The translations under genes and the position numbers were made by a program. This document shows, piece by piece, positions 12,040-25,080 of a DNA stretch of 64,000 nucleotides. Numbering within the stretch: the first letter of the stretch is position 1; each line of letters opens with the position of its first letter. The notes below the pieces were generated by a model. That model saw only the letters and a program-made list of their open reading frames with translations. It ran no database searches and was not told the origin of the DNA. The stretch comes from Monomorium pharaonis. Lineage: Eukaryota > Arthropoda > Insecta > Hymenoptera > Formicidae. The DNA lies in the NCBI RefSeq assembly GCF_013373865.1, contig NC_050477.1, positions 124,001 through 188,000 on the forward strand, read 5' to 3'.

Positions 12040-14071
12040 GCAGTTCCTCTTTCTCTCTTTCTCCGTTCGTCCGCTTTCTCTCGGTTCGTCTTCCTCGCAC
12101 TTTCGTCTACCCGCGCACGGCCAGCCGGCATGGTTCCGGCGTGAAATTTATATTGCAAATTTATTCATTCATTTATTGCGAGCGTTTGTTTACTCCTGTC
12201 CCGCCGAGCCGAATAACGGCCGTGGAACGAGGGATGCGCACCGTGGGCTGCAGTCGACCGTTCGGTGGTAGTTACGCCGACGCTTGGTACGAGTGACCCC
12301 TTTATCGTCGATTTCTAATTGCCGGGGGAAAGATATTACAATTTTTCTTTCGTTTACATATGCCATCCGATATTGAATTCCAAATCTCTGAATCCGTAAC
12401 ATACGATCCCAATGTTATCACAACAAGTGAAAACAATTATTTAATGCTTTCACTTTGGAGTCTCCTCATTTATATTATTTGTATGAAAATGAGAAAATTA
12501 CTACGCCAGAAGAAACTTTCTTATTTCAAACAACGTTACATTCCTGAATTTCAAGTATATAATGCAGTTCTTTCTGTTCTGAATTAATGTAATGAAACTT
12601 TACAAGCAAATTCAATTAAGTAATTATAAATCTCTCATGTCATTAAAATATTTTTCCCCCGGCTTTTATATATTAATATAAAAAAAAACAGTTTAAAAAT
12701 ATTTATTAATAATTTTCAACGTATGTATGCTGCGAGACTTTTTAATGGGATAAAATTATCATATCATGCATGCATCATGCTCATTAAATGTTTACTTGCC
12801 GGGAGAACTGAAACATTTTCAGGATGCTCTATCGCGTTACCTGAACGACGCCGGGGACGATCGTTCGCACAAAAATAATGATACCATTCCGAAATTGTCT
12901 AATTAAATTATGCGAGTGATCCGTGAGAGATACGCCGGAGAGCTACTTCCAGTTTTCTTGTAACGTGCGCATTTCATACGTTCCTCGCCGTTTCATCATT
13001 CCGCTTTAATTTACTCGCGTTTCACAAGCTGTCTCTCCCGGTCGTGTCTCGCGATAAATTGCATCGATGCGAGAGCGTGCATGACGCATCGCATAATTGC
13101 AAAATGTATAATTCTGCAAAAACGTTTCGCGTTTCTCGCGCATCTCGCACATACGCCGCCGCCGAGCGTGCGGAGCGGAGAGAGAGAGAGAGGAAAAAAA
13201 ACACGCCGTATCGTATATCGAATTTTCCGGGTGCGCATAATTGCTGACTAATTAATAAATCTCTGCCCCTCGTGTGTACGTGTGTGTGCATGTGTATGTG
13301 TGTGCGCGCGTAAAGTCCGCCGTGTAAGCAAGTCCTCCCTCCTCGGGACGGATAAGAATCGGGCGAGTCATCGTGTTTGCGAGCAATGATGGGGATGACA
13401 AGCGCGACTTGTGTACGGAGTCACAAATAAATTGCGAAACTTTTCTTCATCGTTACGTGTATATCTCTGAAAGGTATCTCGAGAATTTCGTTTTCATTCA
13501 CACGTGATATAGCTGTTGTGGCGCGACCGGTTTCTAAATCACCCGCGGGGGTTTCACTTAAGATACGATTCTATCCACGTGTAAATCCGCTCGCGGAGAA
13601 AATTAATGAAACACCAAGCTCACCTACATACTCATACGTATATACTTTTCATCAAGCGATCACCACCGTCCGTCATCGGCGATTGTAGAGGCGCTCGTTA
13701 GTGCCCTCCGTCGAGCGAGACCCGCGTGCGACACCACAGTTCGACACACCGGCGCGGCGGAGTTAGCGGAGCACGAATTCCTAATTATCGCCGGCACCGC
13801 ATAGATATTCGCGGTACGATAAGAGAGACGTCTTATAAGCGACGGCGGGATAATGTAAGGCGAGTTCAGGGGGCTCCGCGGGCCCCGTGGGAGAATCCCA
13901 CACGGGGCATGCACCGGAACACGCATCTCTTACCGTGGCGCGCCATCGCCACCTTTCCGAGTTTCCACCTTCCTCGTGCCCTCCCCTATCCTTGCCTCTG
14001 AATACTTAAGGGGATCGGCGAGCCGAGGAGCGGAAGTGGTCGCGCCTTCAAAAGGAATCGCCAAATGAGCT

Positions 14072-14100
14072 TCGTCGTCATCGTCGTCGTCGTCGTCGTC
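14072..14100. repeat. (GTC)n trinucleotide run
   Basis: TCG/GTC trinucleotides with one CAT interruption. Confidence 0.9.
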
Positions 14101-14245
14101 GCACCTGTTAAAAGCCCCGGAGAGATGTCCAATGCCAGCCGGTCAAATCCGACTGCTGCCGGTCGGCGGGGCCAGCGTAGCGTGACGTTAAAAATCCGTA
14201 TAACACGACGGCACTAAATTAGTCGCTGAGTCACGATTTTTTGGA

Positions 14246-14250
<5 letters not shown>

Positions 14251-14302
<52 letters not shown>
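14251..14302. repeat. (AG)n microsatellite, 52 bp
   Basis: Twenty-six uninterrupted AG units. Confidence 0.95.
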
Positions 14303-14303
<1 letters not shown>

Positions 14304-14470
14304 AACTTCTGAATTACGTCAGCCGAAAAAACTGGGTACAAAAAAAGAATTGTATTTCGTTAATAGAGAATCTACGCGTAACAAATTATCGCGCTATAAA
14401 GAATCGTGAACGTTATTTATAACAATATAAATCCTTACAATATTCAGACTCAAGAAAGAAAAAGATATAT

Positions 14471-14932
14471 ACAGGGTGTCTGAGAGCATATACCCCTTTT
14501 AAAATGAAGGAAACATGATACTCTTTATTGCAGTTTGAAATTATACATATAAAAAAGAGACACTTTGGTCTCAAACATTTTTGTGAAAATGCTTCCATTT
14601 ACCTTTTTTAATTAAAGTTTATTTTTTTTCGCGCACTTACTTTTTAGGAAGATCATTTTAAGGTTAATGGAGGAACTTTTAGAAAAAAATGTTCAAGACA
14701 AAAGCTCTTATGTTTCTTTTATATGTAATTTTGTAATAAAAAATATTATACTACGTGAAAAAAAAATTCCATATCCAATCTATAGACGGCTTGAATAGTT
14801 CATTTCGAGTCGAACCGGAAGATAAAAATATCACCATTCGACAGAACACATATCCTTGTATATAAAAATTTATAAAAATATTTTAATAAAAACTTTCAAA
14901 GGGGATACACAACCTATAGTCTCGAACACTAT
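14471..14932. mobile_element. Possible DNA-transposon remnant with ACAGGGTGTC end
   Basis: The left end begins ACAGGGTGTCTGAGAG and reads ATACCCCTTTT at 14490-14500. An imperfect inverted match, CAAAGGGGATAC, begins at 14897 and continues to CTCGAACACTAT. This suggests terminal inverted repeats about 30 bases long flanking roughly 460 bp with no usable transposase frame. Boundaries are approximate. Confidence 0.4.
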
Positions 14933-15060
14933 ACATATTGTTATCTTTTTTTAATTAACAAGTGTTGCGTTGTACTTTCTGAAATTTTCGAACTTTTACT
15001 TGCGACGTAATTTTTTTTCTATCTTTACCTTTATTGTTTTTTGAAAAGGAAAAATAAAAG

Positions 15061-16150
15061 ACTGGCGCGATAACCAGCGTTTAGACGGAGGTATTCTTAC
15101 GCATTCTCCGTAGTCGTGATTACACGGGGTCTCGAAGAAAGGATTGCGGTTTTGAAAAAAACACGCGACAGACCACACGTGATTATTATTGTTTAACAAG
15201 GTCGCTTACAATGATCCGGCGCTTCCGCTCGCGTTTTTCCCGAGCTTTTATCGAGCGCTCTCTCAACTTTCCGCGTATCTACGAGACTTAATGTTTAAAG
15301 CGAGCGGGAGGGAGGGCACAGGTTGCGAGGCATCGCACCGCCGTATAATCTTCGCGACGAGGACGCCGTAATGACCCTCGTCAATTTTCGACGTGGCATT
15401 CGCCGTTTGTGGCGATACGAGGCCACCGCGACTACCTCGCAGTGCCACTTTGTGACTTTTCCGCGCGTCCGCATCTAAATTGCAGCGCGAATTTCGCGCC
15501 GGGCTCTCTTTTTTTTCCTCGTCCTCAGGGGAGGAGGCCAGGGTTCGGAACCCTCCCTCCGAGAAGTAGACTTTTCGTCCGTTTCAACTCTCGGTTTTTC
15601 TACCCCCTGGTACACGCGCACACGCGAGACGATGTATCGCACGCTTCTCTTCCACTTCTTTCTCTCTTCGTTCTCCCCCTCCTTTTCCTCCACCCGCACG
15701 TACTCGACACAGTGCACATACGTACCACCGCTTCAGAATTTTCTCACGCTTCGCCGGTATAAATATTTACAGCCCCGTAGACAGAGCTCCACCATCGGAG
15801 TATCTTGCGGGCGAAGGACGAGGGCGACGGTGGATGGTCGGTGTGTCGGAGTGTATCAGTACTGTGGCTGCACTTTATACACACACACACACACACACAG
15901 GCACAATACACACACGCGTGTGTTACCGCGCAGACGGTGCGCTGCACTTGTTTCACGCCCGATGGTTCGCCATGCCATCGGCCGGTGCATGCCCTCGAAT
16001 CCCGATCGCCGTCGTCGTCTCTACGAGACCCTCACTCGTAAAGGGCCAAAATACTCTCTCGAATGAGGAAGAGAAAAGGTCTCAATACGCCCGTTGCACT
16101 GAGTGCACCGGTCGACTGACCTCCGGATGTCTTTTGTACGAATAGAAATC
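15061..16150. other. CpG-rich block with a (CA)n microsatellite, no firm gene
   Basis: Overlapping frames up to 144 codons occur on both strands. The one on the plus strand near 15632 begins MYRTLLFHFFLSSFSPSFSS and looks like a signal peptide. Its hydrophobicity comes from a pyrimidine-rich stretch, and it reads through the (CA)n repeat as His-Thr, so I reject it as a gene. Confidence 0.6.
15879..15899. repeat. (AC)n microsatellite, 21 bp
   Basis: AC dinucleotides, ending at 15899, in CpG-rich DNA. Confidence 0.9.
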
Positions 16151-19100
16151 GCGAGACTGCTTCGTTTCGCATTCTTTTACATAAGTACCTACCGCTGTTT
16201 TGTGCTTTTTAACGTAGAATAGTCGACGTGACTTTAATGTAAGAAGCAGACAAAAAAATCTTAGAACGAGCGAATTTACAAATATATAATTAATTAGAAC
16301 TAAATAAATAATAAATTATAATTATTTTATATATCTTTTTTATCTCAAAATATTTAGAAATAACTCGAATTTATATAAAGTTTTCTAGTTTTTCTAATAT
16401 TTAGTTTTTAATTGTCTTTTTTACTATTTAAAAATTTATAAAATTTATTTATAAAATTATTGAATATTTAGAAAAAGCATGAATGATTTTTCAAATTCGA
16501 GTTAGTATATGAAAAAAATATAATCTTATATGAAAAAAGATGACTTATTATACATTATATTTAAATTTGAATTTAATGTAAGATATGCAAATAATACGAA
16601 AATATGAGAAAAATGTTATGTGAATGATACATTAATTAATGAATGTGATTATCATAATGAGATTATTAATTCATATTACCAATTCGAAACTATAATGTAA
16701 ACACCCACGTATAATGTTTTAAATCAAATTATTAACATAAAATTAGTATAGTATGGTTTACATTGTCTTCATGTTCAGAGATATGTGTAAATGTTTACGA
16801 ATTAATTGATCGAACGATTTTTTTTAATGGAACTTATGACATCTGATGTATCGAATGTCAGTTTCAGTATGACGACAAAAACAAATATCTCTGTGCTCCA
16901 TCTGCGAATTAATTCCATCTGCGAATTGCATGGAGGCGAAAGAGCCTCCTAATTAAATATATTAATTTAACGCTTGCAGCAAAATTTTATAATAACAAAA
17001 GATTATACAGTTTAATTAATTTTTCTCTTCTCATAATTCAGGTCAGCCATTCTGAATTTCTTTTTCCAGGCAATGCCGGTCTGATTTGACGCAATTTTGC
17101 CCCCTTCCCCTTTCTCCCTCTGTCACTATATCTCTGTCTCCTTCTTCATTTCTGTATGATTCTTAGCGAGTGGGCACGGTCACAGAATTTGCGCTGATCA
17201 CGGTGCGGCAGGTTCGTTAGATAGACGGGAATCAGGTCGACACGTAGGCACGCCCGTAAACCTGCGATGTCGAGCCACCGTTGATTTACTGGGCCGGCGG
17301 ATTAAGCCAAATTGTAACGCGCGTCACCGAACGTGGAAACCCTGCCTGCCGGTTCTGATACTTGATGCAGACGCACGACAAATGAACGGCTCCGACTGTT
17401 CTCTAACTGCGCCCGGGGTTTATGTGCGTCAGGACAGCACAGTCCATCATTCCCGGAAGCTATTTGCCCGTTCGTTGAAACGTTATATGTCTAATCCTTT
17501 TTCATCAAATCACGCACGAAGCATCGGGGCCCCGTAATAAAATCGTTTGATTTTTCAGCGTAAGTATTGAACGCCCCCGAAGTGTGGGCAGCGTGATGAA
17601 TTAAAAATCGAGCGTGATCCTCTGATATTGGAACGGTGTTTCGTCCGTCGTTGAATCTATTTCGATTTATTTCATTTCTCGGAACGACCGAAGTTGACGT
17701 AAAAACTTTTTGATTCGGCTGTGAGATGCAACAAAAAGATGATTAAATCGTAATATATTTCGTATCTCTCTTTAAAGAGCGCATTCATAGAACTAATATT
17801 AATTTCTCGAAATATTTGGTACTATGACGCTATACATATAAGGCGATTGCGCGCATGTGAGTGAAATTTAAATTAAAAAGGATTCATTAAATGTTTACTA
17901 TTTGAACGTCAAAGAGTGGCATTAAACAGGAAAATGGCAAAAACAAAGAAAAATCATTTTGCAGATCGTTAGATGACGTTTAACATTAATATGGCGCTCT
18001 TTATTTTTTCATTCACCTCACAGAACGATTTAAGCTGTAACGCCCAGTCCAGTTGTGAAAAAGAAAAAGGCGGGCTAACAAGTTAACTGTTACGCAACGT
18101 GCCGGAGCTTCTGCGCGAATTGTTTATTTATATTTGTTATATTTAATTCACTTGTCATCGTCCATATTTGTCGTTTTTCGTGCTCCTGCTAACGATGTAA
18201 ATACATATGTATGAATTATACAATTGGAGTGACGGTTATCGACAAATGTTTTCCGCGCCCATTTGTAACGACATAACTTTACAAATGTGATTTAGCGATA
18301 TCCTTTTTTTTCGCATACTGAATATCTCCATTTTGTGTTGATAAAGTTAACTTTTCGGTTCCGCGCCACGAGCACGACCCCGCACTGAAAATATATATCC
18401 GCAACAAAATGGCATTTAAACGAAAATGCATATTCACCTGTGCGCCCCCTCTCCCCCTCTTTCCTACGCATTTCCCCTCCAATTTCGTTTCACGTGTTTA
18501 TACATGCACACGCATTACAACTCGATCCTTTGCAATATCGCTCGCAAAAAATGAATGAAACAATATTTTTGCAGTAATTACTACTTGGCTTTTTCGCCGA
18601 ATAATATTAATCGCCACGAACATTAAATCATGAAAACTCGCAAAGGGATTCGGTCACTTAAAAAAAAAAAAAAACTGATGAAATAGCCTCGCAAAATTCT
18701 CAAAGCTATTGTATTATTATCGCCGTGGGTGAAATACAAATTAGTTTTTTAACGCAAATGCTATTAGGTAATTCCGTCGTTTCAATATGAGACATCAATT
18801 GTGCAAACGATGAATTCATTAATTATTAGCATCCGTAATATCTGTGATATTACTTATTCATGTTTGTCCTTTACTGTACAAATTAATAATCATATAGAAG
18901 CTAAATCATTTAATAATGAATTATAAATTAATATGAAGTTTCTTTCTGCATCGTATGTGTGCGTTTGTGTAATGCATCGTATATAACTAAACTAGAAGTA
19001 CTAAAATTTTACGAAGTACATCGAAAAAAGAACGAAATATCGGATGTTGTGAAATATAATCTTGTTTTTACATCAGCAATTTGTTATTGATTTGTATTGT

Positions 19101-19790
19101 GATTTTGGAATAAATAAAATGTGTATATTAGAAAAAGTTCAATAATACTCTTTACTTTTTTCAACAAAATAAGAGAAACTATTTTTTTTATAATAAATGT
19201 TTTGATTACAAGTGTGGGAAGTTTAAAAAGCAAAATGTGCGTGTTTTCAAAATCAGAATATTTATTTATATTTTCAACTACATATGTGAACCATTAAATT
19301 TGATATGCTAATATTTTTCCGTCATTTTTCCGTCAATTTCATATGATTCTTCCCAATTGTGAAATTTAACTTTGTGTCACGGGTTTGTGTATCAGACTTT
19401 TTAAATTAAATTTTGGGAATTTTTTAAACTGCTAATTACAAATTAGAGGTCGGAATTTTAAAACATAAAATGTCCGATTATTGTTATCATTAACTTACAA
19501 TAAAAAACAGCGAAGAATCTAGCAATTTCTGAAAAGTGTTTTGAGGATGTCTTAAATAAATATTTAAATTTATAGTATAACGTACCTGACTTTAAAATCA
19601 TGCAACACTTTAACGTGACACTAATTTTCGATTTCTCAATTTTATACAAATTTGTTTTATCTTGAAAAAAAGAAAAAAATTAGATGGATCAGTGAATGTA
19701 AGAATACTCTCTAAAACTTGAAAATTCCGTAATGCGATCCATTTCATACGCAATGATCCATTGTAATATAACCCTCGATGTTAATCGATA
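16151..19790. other. Large AT-rich non-coding block
   Basis: Very AT-rich DNA lies at 16200-17050 and 18480-19790, with a less AT-rich interval at 17060-18480. A 14-A run lies at 18661-18674, and a short direct repeat CCATCTGCGAATT is present at 16898 and 16915. No gene, RNA gene or mobile-element frame is seen. Confidence 0.7.
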
Positions 19791-20356
19791 AAATTCTTTC
19801 CGCGGGGGAAAGAAATGCGTGTCGATAACGGCCGTCGACGGAAATGGATATCGTCGTTGGATATCCGTAAGACGCCGCCTTTACTTCGATGAGCTCTACC
19901 CCGCTAGTGCGCCGTGCGTTCCACTTTTCGCCGCGAGATTAATATTTCAAGTGAGAGGTGGTAGAGTTCCGACGCCGCCGGATAGTTTCTTGCGCCGTTT
20001 ATTTTCGTGGAAATGTAGACTAACGACCTCCCGGACACAACGGGGCTCTTGCATCTTATGCCGACGGGGGGATAGAGCGATTGTTTCCCTCAAAATGGAC
20101 TCCCTCCCCTCTCCCCCGATGTCGACCGATGCTACCCGCGTTCGCCGCTCGATGAATATTCCCTCAGGCCAGGTCGCAATCCCTCATCCCCTAAGACGTT
20201 CGGCGAGTTTAACCTACACGGCCTCTATACACATGTCCACGTGGACCGCTGCAGGAATACCTGGGATGCATCGCGGGGTGACGTCAGGAATTCCATGCGC
20301 TCGTAATGCGGTGACCTCCATTCGCTAGAGGTATTGTTTACGCAATACGCGGAGAT

Positions 20357-20383
20357 GGGGGGGTGGGGGGCAGGGTGAGAGGG
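20357..20383 (+). other. G-quadruplex motif
   Basis: G tracts of 7, 6, 3 and 3 bases are separated by loops of 1, 2 and 5 bases, meeting the standard pattern. Confidence 0.65.
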
Positions 20384-20410
20384 CAGGTAAGAGTGAATTG
20401 TTCCGATGCC

Positions 20411-20473
20411 ATTTGCAGTTTTAACGTTTGCCGTTAAAAAAAAAAATTCGTTATTTGCAGTTTTAACGTTTGC
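20411..20473. repeat. Short direct repeat, 42-base period
   Basis: ATTTGCAGTTTTAACGTTTG followed by C occurs at 20411-20431 and again at 20453-20473, separated by a poly-A-containing spacer. Confidence 0.8.
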
Positions 20474-21960
20474 GGTTTGAAAAAAATTGTCTATCTCGGA
20501 GACGAGCGGACGGACGTTTTCGTTACGCTGTCATTTATCCCGTGTCGTTATCGGGACGTTCTAATTATCCCAGAATGCATTTTTTCCAGGCCAATCGAAA
20601 TATGTACGTGCAATTTTATCAGCGATATCGCGGAGATCGAGATTTCCGCGAATCCAGTTCGCGGGTACAGAATGCAGATAACGGAAGCTTATCTCTTGAT
20701 CTGATTTGATTTTAAAGTAATTTTTAAAAAATAATCCGTGGGGGGATTAATCACGCAGATGTTTACAGGATTCGATATTCGAATTATCGAGAGTATGATA
20801 AAACGATTACCCGTTCGGGGGTATACTTGCGCGCTTGTAACAAAATGGAGAAATTAATTTTGCAATTTCTCTACTCCGGTTAGGGCTTTTTTTTTTTTTT
20901 TAATTTAACACGCGCGGCACGACGTATTTTATTCATTCTTTCCCCGGTTATTCGCGGCAGCGCGACCAAGCTTAATCATACGCGATTAGCCGCGCAATCT
21001 TCTTTGCTTGCTCTTATTTGCATCGCTAATCGCGAGTTTTTAAGTACACTTTTCCGGGAGGAAAGTGCAGAATTCGTCCACGAATCTCTCTGTAATAAAT
21101 CCCCCACTTTGCCCCGCTTAAAATCGCGCGGCTCTCAAAGGGAAAAAAAAAAAATAACAATGCACCCCCGGTGCATCATTCGCGGCAGATTCAGCGCGTT
21201 GCGCCCCCCCGATCACCGCGGCGGCGATTTCGATGCGGAGTCGCGATTTGATATCACAAACGCGTTACGTACGTGACACTCGTCGCCGGCTTGGATATCG
21301 ATATGGCCACGATCAAAGGGATTCCCTAATGCAAAGCCGACCGGGTCGACCGACCGTACGCGCTCTTTCGCGACTTCGCGCTCGCGAATCGATACCCGTT
21401 AAACGGCGTAACGCGAAACGCCGCCCCGCGCGGGGTTGTGCGCGCCGGTGTCCGCACCTGCACCCCGCCCTCTACACCCTTCCGGAGGCAGGAGGAAAAA
21501 AAAATTATTCGTGTTTCCGCCGCAATCGGCTCGGCACGGCCTCCGGTCGCGTCAGGTCAGTCGGAGCGATACGATTGGAGCCGCGCAAAAAGCACGCGTC
21601 GCGCCGCGCCGGTGCGAAAGTAGCATTGTCGCGTTTCAATTGAAATCGAATATTTGGAAAAATACGGATGACGACCCGCGGGCGCTCGCGCTCGCATACA
21701 CCACATGCCCCGTCGTGCCTCGACCGCGAATGACCCGAAAAAGGCGCGGCGTGACGAGAACCTGACGCGACCTGGCGCGGCCGACGCGATAATATAATTA
21801 GACGGGATTTCGTTAATTTGTTAATACTCGCGAGCGGGAGGAGAGAAGCTCCTCTTTAGCGCGCGGGAGGCAGACGGGGGAGGAAAAGTTGTTAAGAAGG
21901 CGGCGGCAATAACGAGGATCTTTAATTAAGCGAGAAGACGTCTAGATTACTTGCCTGCGC

Positions 21961-24900
21961 CTTTTGAGAGAGGCTACGATCTAATTAGTATAGCGTTTGC
22001 GAGCGTTTGCAAATGCTTCCTACATAGGCTAAATGCACAGGACAGTTTTACTGTCGCCTTCATATTCGCGAATCGCCGATAGTTATAATTGAAAAATGAA
22101 CACGCTCCAGTTGCACTGTAATATATTTGACCGGGGAAATGACCGGGGACTTCTCGTAACCGTCTCGTTTCCGGCAACTTTCTCGCTTTGTACACCGTAA
22201 ATCCAACACGACGACAGGGGATCGAGTTATTTTTCGGCGACCTGAAAAGAATTATGACGCTATATTTTAATTGTTTCCCTTTTCCTCGAAGATACATTGC
22301 TGGACGTGTAACAAATTAACATTACGTGCCAAAGATTTTGAAAAAACGCTACAATTAATAATCTCATAAAAATAATATTAGGTAGTTAAAAAAAAAAAAA
22401 TTATCCGTTCGCCATCAATCGAGGAACTCGTTGCGAGCGACAGGAAAACCACTATTTCCGTTGCGGAGAGATTTCCTACGAGCGAACCAAGTCACGGAGA
22501 GCCGAAGGAGAAGAGACGTATCTTCTCTTCCTCCTCCTCCTCCTCCATCTTCTGCTTGCGAAGAAAATGGATGATCGCGACTCGAATAGATATCGGAGGC
22601 GATCAAATCCGGGACGCCGCTGAAGCGCACGTTCATCAATAAGATCGGAATCGCGTGCTCCACGACTATTCTGTATGCTTGATCTACGCGCGTACTATTT
22701 CGCCGCTGCGTGGCGGCATTTTACCGCCGTAGTCATTTGTCCGTCACACCAACGATCGACCAAACGGACGGACGGACCGGCGACATAAAACCGGAAGCGA
22801 ATTATGTACTCCGATATAAATCAGCCGGACACACCCCATTCGCGTCGCGGACAGGTTATTATCGACGGTGCCATTTTAACGTCCCCCCCCCTCTCGTTTT
22901 AGTCCTCCCCTTCCCCCAAGTGTGTGCGTGATCGACCCACTTTTTCCGCATATGATGTGTAGTTTATGGATGCCTGCGAGACCGGACAAAAATCCCAAGG
23001 CATAAGGGCATGCAGAGATTAAAAGCCGCGCGCATGTACGCGTTTTTTTTTTTTTTACATATACACGAATAAGCTAGGAACAAGCCGTTATTAGCGCATT
23101 CGTGACAATGTTCGCTCGTCAAGTTGTCCCGGAATATCTTAAACGTGTACATCAATGTTAAAATAACGATTGTAAAACTTTGCCCTCTACGAAGTTCTAG
23201 AACATTCTTGTGCTGCTAATACTCTTAATACTGCATGTCACACGTAAGAACGGACATGAGTAGTTGTCCCATTGGAGTTGCGTAAAACAATTAAGAATAA
23301 ATGAGAGGAATAATTGGAGCGCTTTCTTTTACATTTTTAATCCCTTTACAATTAATGTTTACATTTCGGCGAAATTGATTTATCGCGGAGAGAAAAACTG
23401 TACAAAATTTCGATTTAAATTCCCACATTATCTTCCATAAACTCTTGCTTCCGGTAAATGCTAATACCATTTCCGCGAGTCATTATCATGCAAATGCCGG
23501 TTTCGCCAGCCTCGGGAACATACTTCACTCTCCACATATTATATTCCATATTGGCTATTCGCGATGAAGTTCTAAATTAATAAAAAGCACAGTGGTCAAT
23601 CAAGGTAATTATACGAGTATGATGAGTCTGCTGCGTTGTTAAAGTGTTACAAGAGCTAATGATATATTTATTTAACGTATTATAACGATATCATTGAAGA
23701 ATTATAGATTGCATTTCCGTAAAAATCACGCGGCTGCAGTCTTACCGTTTATTATATTACGAGATTGCGATCTTAATTATTCGATACATCATAAACATAA
23801 TTATATACAATTATCGCTTCATTAAGACATTGACTTTTAAATTGACTCCGGCGCCGCAATTAATCTAATTAACCCCCGTCTAGATTCGATCTGATTTGCA
23901 GATGAGTGCTCGCGTGAAATTTCCTGAAGTAATCCCGGCGCTTCCTCTTTAATCCTAGAAGAACTATCCGTGCACGCGGGATGGACGAGAGAAAATAAAA
24001 TGCTAGAGCGGTTTATTATCCGGCGGAAGCAAGCCTATTCAACATCGATGGACCTTCCTGCGAGCCCTGATCCTTACGCCAATATTGATTCGATTAACCT
24101 TCCTTAACCTCGGGGGTAGTACGGACCGAGGGGCTTGTCTGTCAATGACAGCTAGTGGGTGTATCTCGAGGTGTGCTGACACTCGATAAGTCCCAGATGA
24201 GAGATCGTAAGGGAACGACGAAATGTTGCCACGTTATCTACTACATCGTGACGTCATACGCCCCACGGGGAGTCCGTAAAATCTTTTGCTGACGGTGTCC
24301 TTATTTCTATCGTTTATTCCTGCGTTTAATTGTCATGAATCTCAGCATCTTTAAAAAGTAATTTTACCGATGAGAAAAATTGTAATTAAGGATGTATAAT
24401 TTATACAATTTCCGAAAAAAGTAATTTATATTCGCTTTAAATTATATGTTACAGAATTCTTAAACAAGTCGAAGCTTTTGATTTGTCGATCGTATCTCCT
24501 TAAGTAGAAATATCTGTTTTGTGGGATGTAGTCCGTAAAATATGTAGATAAACGCTTGTTAATCCGACTGATGAACAGGGGGCAAAATTTACATTGCAAA
24601 AACGGTTATAATATCTTGAAAGAATATTCACAAATGTCTGTTCACTTACCGTGGATAAACATGGATATGTATATTTGTTCTGTTCAATAAAAAGATTTTA
24701 TAAACACAGAAAAAGTCTCGGCAAATTTACCATTGCCATTATACTCGCAGTGGCACGCGAAATTTGCAAAATACCACAACGCTACGCCAGTTTTTCCAAA
24801 CTAAATTCAGCGTGAAAGCACGCTGATCTTTCCGTGCGATATTAATTTAATAATACAACTCGTAAAGATATTTAACTTTTAAATGTTGCGCTTCAATTTG

Positions 24901-25080
24901 CATATTTCCACGTTTACACAGGAAATAACACTTTAAGTATAATGGATACAACAAACACACGTCGAGCGAAACGTCGTTGTTTGCAAAGTCGTAGCTATAA
25001 CGTAATCTCTAATAAACGGTACACCTGTTTCCATCTAATCCGCTATTAAAACATTGTAACGAATAATATACGTAACGCAC
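21961..25080. other. Non-coding, mixed composition
   Basis: Short frames only. Contents include a (CCT)n-rich patch near 22521-22545, poly-A and poly-T runs at 22387-22400 and 23043-23056, and a short inverted pair of TGACAG half-sites at 24139-24151. AT-rich DNA runs from 24301 to 25080. No gene is seen. Confidence 0.65.
24139..24151. promoter_or_regulatory. Inverted pair of TGACAG half-sites
   Basis: CTGTCAATGACAG contains two TGACAG hexamers in inverted orientation, one base apart. TGACAG is the core bound by Meis/Homothorax TALE homeodomain proteins. A short motif like this will occur by chance, so the regulatory reading is weak. Confidence 0.2.

Larger units (their letters stand above)
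10011..12300. other. CpG-rich block with many spurious open frames and two long CT tracts
   Basis: Overlapping frames on both strands (for example 10219-10807 and 11174-11896) are Arg, Pro and Ser rich, and show no domain or splice structure. (CT)n tracts lie at 11713-11753 and 11997-12035. A 16-bp palindrome of alternating purine and pyrimidine lies at 10611-10626, and a small GC hairpin with 8-bp arms at 10559-10580. Promoter-like composition is possible but unproven. Confidence 0.6.
12301..15060. other. Non-coding: AT-rich flanks around a CpG-rich core
   Basis: AT-rich DNA at 12301-13000 is followed by a CpG-rich core at 13000-14340. The core has a (GTC)n run at 14072-14100 and a 52-bp (AG)n tract at 14251-14302. 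AT-rich DNA from 14341 contains the ACAGGGTGTC-headed fold-back element described separately. No gene is seen. Confidence 0.65.
19791..21960. other. CpG-rich block without a supported gene
   Basis: Frames up to 169 codons (from 19819, GTG start) and 136 codons (from 21233) are present. They are basic, unsorted in composition and flanked by no convincing splice sites. A G-quadruplex motif lies at 20357-20383 and a 42-base-period direct repeat at 20411-20473. Confidence 0.6.

Noticed and set aside
15632..16066. Signal-peptide-like frame beginning MYRTLLFHFFLSS
   Set aside because: The hydrophobicity comes from a pyrimidine-rich stretch, and the frame runs through a (CA)n repeat as His-Thr. A link to the Ig gene 46 kb away would be pure guesswork.
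19819..20328. 169-codon plus-strand open frame
   Set aside because: It begins at GTG, not ATG. Composition is basic and featureless, with no splice signals that would make it an exon.
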